Assembly (NCBI GenBank): GCA_013399115.1
Contig: VXAA01005226.1
Span: forward strand, 236,273-300,272
From: Anseranas semipalmata
Lineage: Eukaryota; Chordata; Aves; Anseriformes; Anseranatidae
Reading direction: 5' to 3'
Length of the DNA stretch: 64,000 nucleotides
Shown here: in pieces, positions 61,622-64,000 of the stretch
How the letters are laid out: every line of letters starts with the position of its first letter
How positions within the stretch are numbered: the stretch's first letter is position 1
Notes under the pieces: model-generated
The model's database searches: none
What the model was told of the DNA's origin: nothing
The model's input: the letters and a program-made list of their open reading frames with translations, nothing else
Made by a program: the position numbers and the translations under genes

Positions 61622-61957
61622 CACAGAATCATTTAGCTTGGAAGAGACCTCCAGGATCACCTAGTCCAACCTCTGACCTAACACTACCAAGTCCTCCACT
61701 AAACCATATCACTAAGCTCTACATCTAAATGTCTTTTGAATACCTCCAGGGATGGTGACTCGACCACTTCTCTGGGCAGCCTGTTCCAATGCCTCACAAC
61801 CCTTTCAGTAAAGAAGTTTTTCCTAATATCCAACCTAAACCTCCCCTGGCACAACTTTAGCCCATTCCCCCTCATCCTATCACCTGGTGCTTGGGAGAAG
61901 AGACCAATTCCCACCTCGCTACAGCCCCCTTTCAGGTACCTGTAGAGAGCACTGATT
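61622..61957 (-). mobile_element. CR1 3' end, minus strand, close to coding exon 3
   Basis: CR1 fragment opposite to ELMO1, with its 3' end at 61622 (CACAGAATCATTTAGC...). It keeps the 3' UTR and the end of the RT ORF (minus-strand 61699-61957 reads RYLKGGC..., [56 protein letters not shown]). It is the same subfamily as the plus-strand copy at 36947-37228, and the two together form an inverted pair around the three coding exons. The ORF end is intact, suggesting modest age. The 5' breakpoint lies in the region encoding AAFQYLKG-type sequence. Confidence 0.95.
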
Positions 61958-62472
61958 TCTTTTTGTTCAGAAAGCAAATAAAAGTTTGAATGTGCCGAGG
62001 CCCTCGTGTTTATCAAGTTTAATCAGGCTTCAGCACTGAGGCCCTCAGCTTTCATATCTTTGCGTGTTTAGTGTTCTGCTGAAAAGCCATGTGCAGAAAA
62101 TTGAAATATGTAAAACTTGATGGGCTCTTTGAAGTCTGAGGAGAACTTCAGTGCATATAGTTTCCCTCTTTGGCTGATCAGGTAGAAATAAGCTTTGACT
62201 GTATAATATTTGCTATGCCTTCCTGCCTGCTGTCCTGTCTCTTTCCTGCTCTGTATGTTATGTTGCTGCCTTTTTTTTTTTTTGGTCCACAGATAGCATG
62301 GCAGCGGGTGATTCATAAAGTGATGCAATGATTTCAGCACAGAGTAACAGAATGGCTGTAGCTGTAATAAAAATGGAATGTCTAGTCTGAATAAATCGGA
62401 CATGCTCCTCTGAATGAGACCAAGTAGTACATTCATTCCTAACATTACTGATAGAAAAGCTAAAATCACACA

Positions 62473-62473
<1 letters not shown>

Positions 62474-62520
<47 letters not shown>
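62474..62520. repeat. A47 homopolymer
   Basis: Forty-seven uninterrupted A after CACACAC and before GTTTGG. I see no gene-like or element-like body upstream, so it is not clearly the tail of a retrocopy. It is the longest homopolymer in the window. Confidence 0.95.
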
Positions 62521-62524
<4 letters not shown>

Positions 62525-63054
62525 GGAAAGTTGCACAAGTTATTGCTGCAGAGGTACCATTTCTAATCAGTGGAAGAAAACACGATTCAAAACCTGCTGA
62601 AGTCAGCATGAAGATTCCCTAACCTCAGTGGATTTTGAACTACATAGACCTGAGCTTAGCTGCATAGATGCAGATACCCCTTGCTACTGTCATGTTATCA
62701 GTTCAGTTCTGGCTTACTCTTAAGCTGAACAGTGTTTTGTTTTTGTTTTGCATTTCACAGTTGTTTAGGAGCTGCTAAACGCAGCTGAGACATGAACTAA
62801 CTTTTCTCTTGCTGTAATTCTTATCCCCACCCAAGAAATAAAAGGAACTTAGACACAGTTAAGCATTTAGAAAGACTAAATTTAGCAAGACAGCTAGAGC
62901 AGTTGCTCATAAGATAGTGCAGCTTTTTCTTTCTTTTTTTTTTTTTTTCCTTTAACAGACCAGTTTCAGTTTTTCATTTAACTGTTTGTAACCCCAGACA
63001 ACCTTCTCAATATGTCATAGTTTGTTTTGGGATCTCCCCTTTTTCCCCTTATGT

Positions 63055-63094
63055 GTTTTTTCTTTTTCTTTTTCTTTTTCTTTTTTCTTTTTTA
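63055..63094. repeat. CTTTTT array
   Basis: About six CTTTTT units with slight length variation, inside a wider pyrimidine-rich stretch (63040-63110). Simple repeat. Confidence 0.85.
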
Positions 63095-64000
63095 ATCTCT
63101 TTTCTCTTCAAGTTTCAATAGTCATGGCCTTTGAAGTGTCTGTCAAGGAAAACTGTTAAAGTAATTATTGGCTGCTGTTTTTTCCTCCTCCCAAATTGAA
63201 CAGCGGGACTGCTTTGCTAATTGCCCTGATTTGTGACACATTTTCCAATAAGCTAGACACAATTGAACTCGCCTGTTGGTATTTAAACTCTGATTGTATG
63301 GAGAATATTTCCAAGAAGGCGGGTTGAGCAAATGCACAGGTTTGTTGAAGTAATTTGTCCCAATACAATCAGAGGAGTCTTTCAGGCTTTGCCTCCACAT
63401 TTGATGGGTAGGATCCTATGGTTTTGGAGAATACAGATGTTTTCTGTTCTGCATAAAAGGAAGTGTGATGGCTTTTGGCTGCCTTTAACTTGCAACAAGG
63501 GTGGAAAAGGATGGTCTTCTAGAACATTTTGGATTGTACTGCAGAGAGGACTTTGAGTTTGTTTATTTCCTAGTGAAAATATGCAGTGTCTGACTCTGAG
63601 TCACATAAATATGAGAGAAGAGCTCTAAATGCCACCAGTATTACTCAGATGTCTGTGACTTTTATTAGATATTGTTCAATGTTTATTACTGCTTGTTGGA
63701 TGGAGGCTGTAAAGAGAGGCTTATACGGGCCGTCACCCCTTCTGCATACTTTCCTTCATTTGTGTGTAGTAAGAAATTGTTGCTTGAAAAACATGAAAAA
63801 CACCAAGCATGAGGACGAACGCATGCACTTCAGTGAAGCTACAGCACTAATGACTTGGTGGTTAAAGCACATGTTGCTTTAATCTGCCTCTTGCTAGGAG
63901 ATGGGCAGAGCTCCTTTGCTACAGTGACAGCTTCTAGTAAGTAAATATTTTTTTTCACTGCTCTCGAAGATTAATTGTATGTCTGTACATATACAGAAAA

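Larger units (their letters stand above)
1..64000 (+). other. ELMO1: ELMO1 locus, 5' part of the gene
   Basis: The window is the 5' portion of one large, intron-rich gene read left to right. Three short exons (48461-48538, 60302-60342, 61397-61469) join in frame and encode the N terminus of ELMO1, the scaffold that partners DOCK1-family proteins to activate Rac in engulfment and cell migration. The paralogue is decided by residues that I recall as ELMO1-like rather than ELMO2-like: [18 protein letters not shown] and HADSSNFYITEK. ELMO2 has different residues at these places. The promoter end of the gene probably lies near base 1 or just upstream, where CpG-rich DNA is seen; this is inference, because no non-coding first exon can be proven by reading. 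The remaining exons lie beyond 64000. A very long 5' intron fits the known large size of ELMO1 in vertebrates. Confidence 0.9.
61470..64000 (+). other. ELMO1 intron after coding exon 3, 5' part
   Basis: Begins GTAGGT and runs off the window. It carries a CR1 copy only about 150 bases from the exon (61622-61957), an A47 run (62474-62520), T runs near 62270 and 62936, and a CTTTTT array (63055-63094). The rest is AT-rich with no recognisable exon. Open frames through the A/T runs are artefacts. Confidence 0.8.

Noticed and set aside
62068..62538. 156-codon minus-strand frame starting with a phenylalanine run
   Set aside because: The F run is the translation of the A47 homopolymer; the rest has no recognisable features.
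1..64000. CRISPR arrays, bacterial operons, rRNA or tRNA genes
   Set aside because: No regularly spaced repeats, no clover-leaf candidates and no ribosomal signatures were seen; the window is vertebrate intron sequence.

Overview
The window reads as vertebrate, most likely avian, genomic DNA. It is AT-rich with a very low gene density, and its only clear interspersed repeats are truncated CR1 non-LTR retrotransposon copies, the dominant family in birds and also present in turtles and crocodilians. The one gene that can be supported is ELMO1 (engulfment and cell motility 1) on the + strand. Three coding exons are visible: 48461-48538, 60302-60342 and 61397-61469. They join in frame to give the first 64 residues, with canonical GT/AG borders at every junction that lies in the window. 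The start codon sits in an exon with 72 nt of 5' leader and a short upstream ORF.

Layout: 1-245 is a CpG- and G-rich stretch that looks like the edge of a CpG island, probably at or just past the main ELMO1 promoter or first non-coding exon. From about 246 to 48388 I read a very long 5' intron. It contains CR1 copies (14230-14744 +, 20717-20790 -, 36947-37228 +, 39965-40050 -, 42670-43320 -), many simple repeats, two assembly gaps, several perfect or near-perfect palindromes, and an isolated CpG island at 43636-43966 that is a candidate alternative promoter. 48389-48538 is the leader plus first coding exon. It is followed by an 11.8-kb intron, a 41-bp exon, a 1.05-kb intron, a 73-bp exon, and the start of another intron that carries a CR1 copy (61622-61957 -) and a 47-nt A tract.

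The 64 encoded residues cover most of the N-terminal ubiquitin-like Ras-binding domain by which ELMO1 binds active RhoG; the ARM repeats, ELMO domain, PH domain and proline-rich tail must lie downstream of the window. Apart from ELMO1 and remnants of the CR1 reverse-transcriptase ORF, none of the open frames looks like a real gene. I found no new multi-gene system. The observations most worth a second look are the internal CpG island, an inverted CR1 pair flanking all three coding exons, and a set of palindromes (19906-20046, 57137-57164, 27151-27174, 44086-44115, 9045-9073, 30041-30056).
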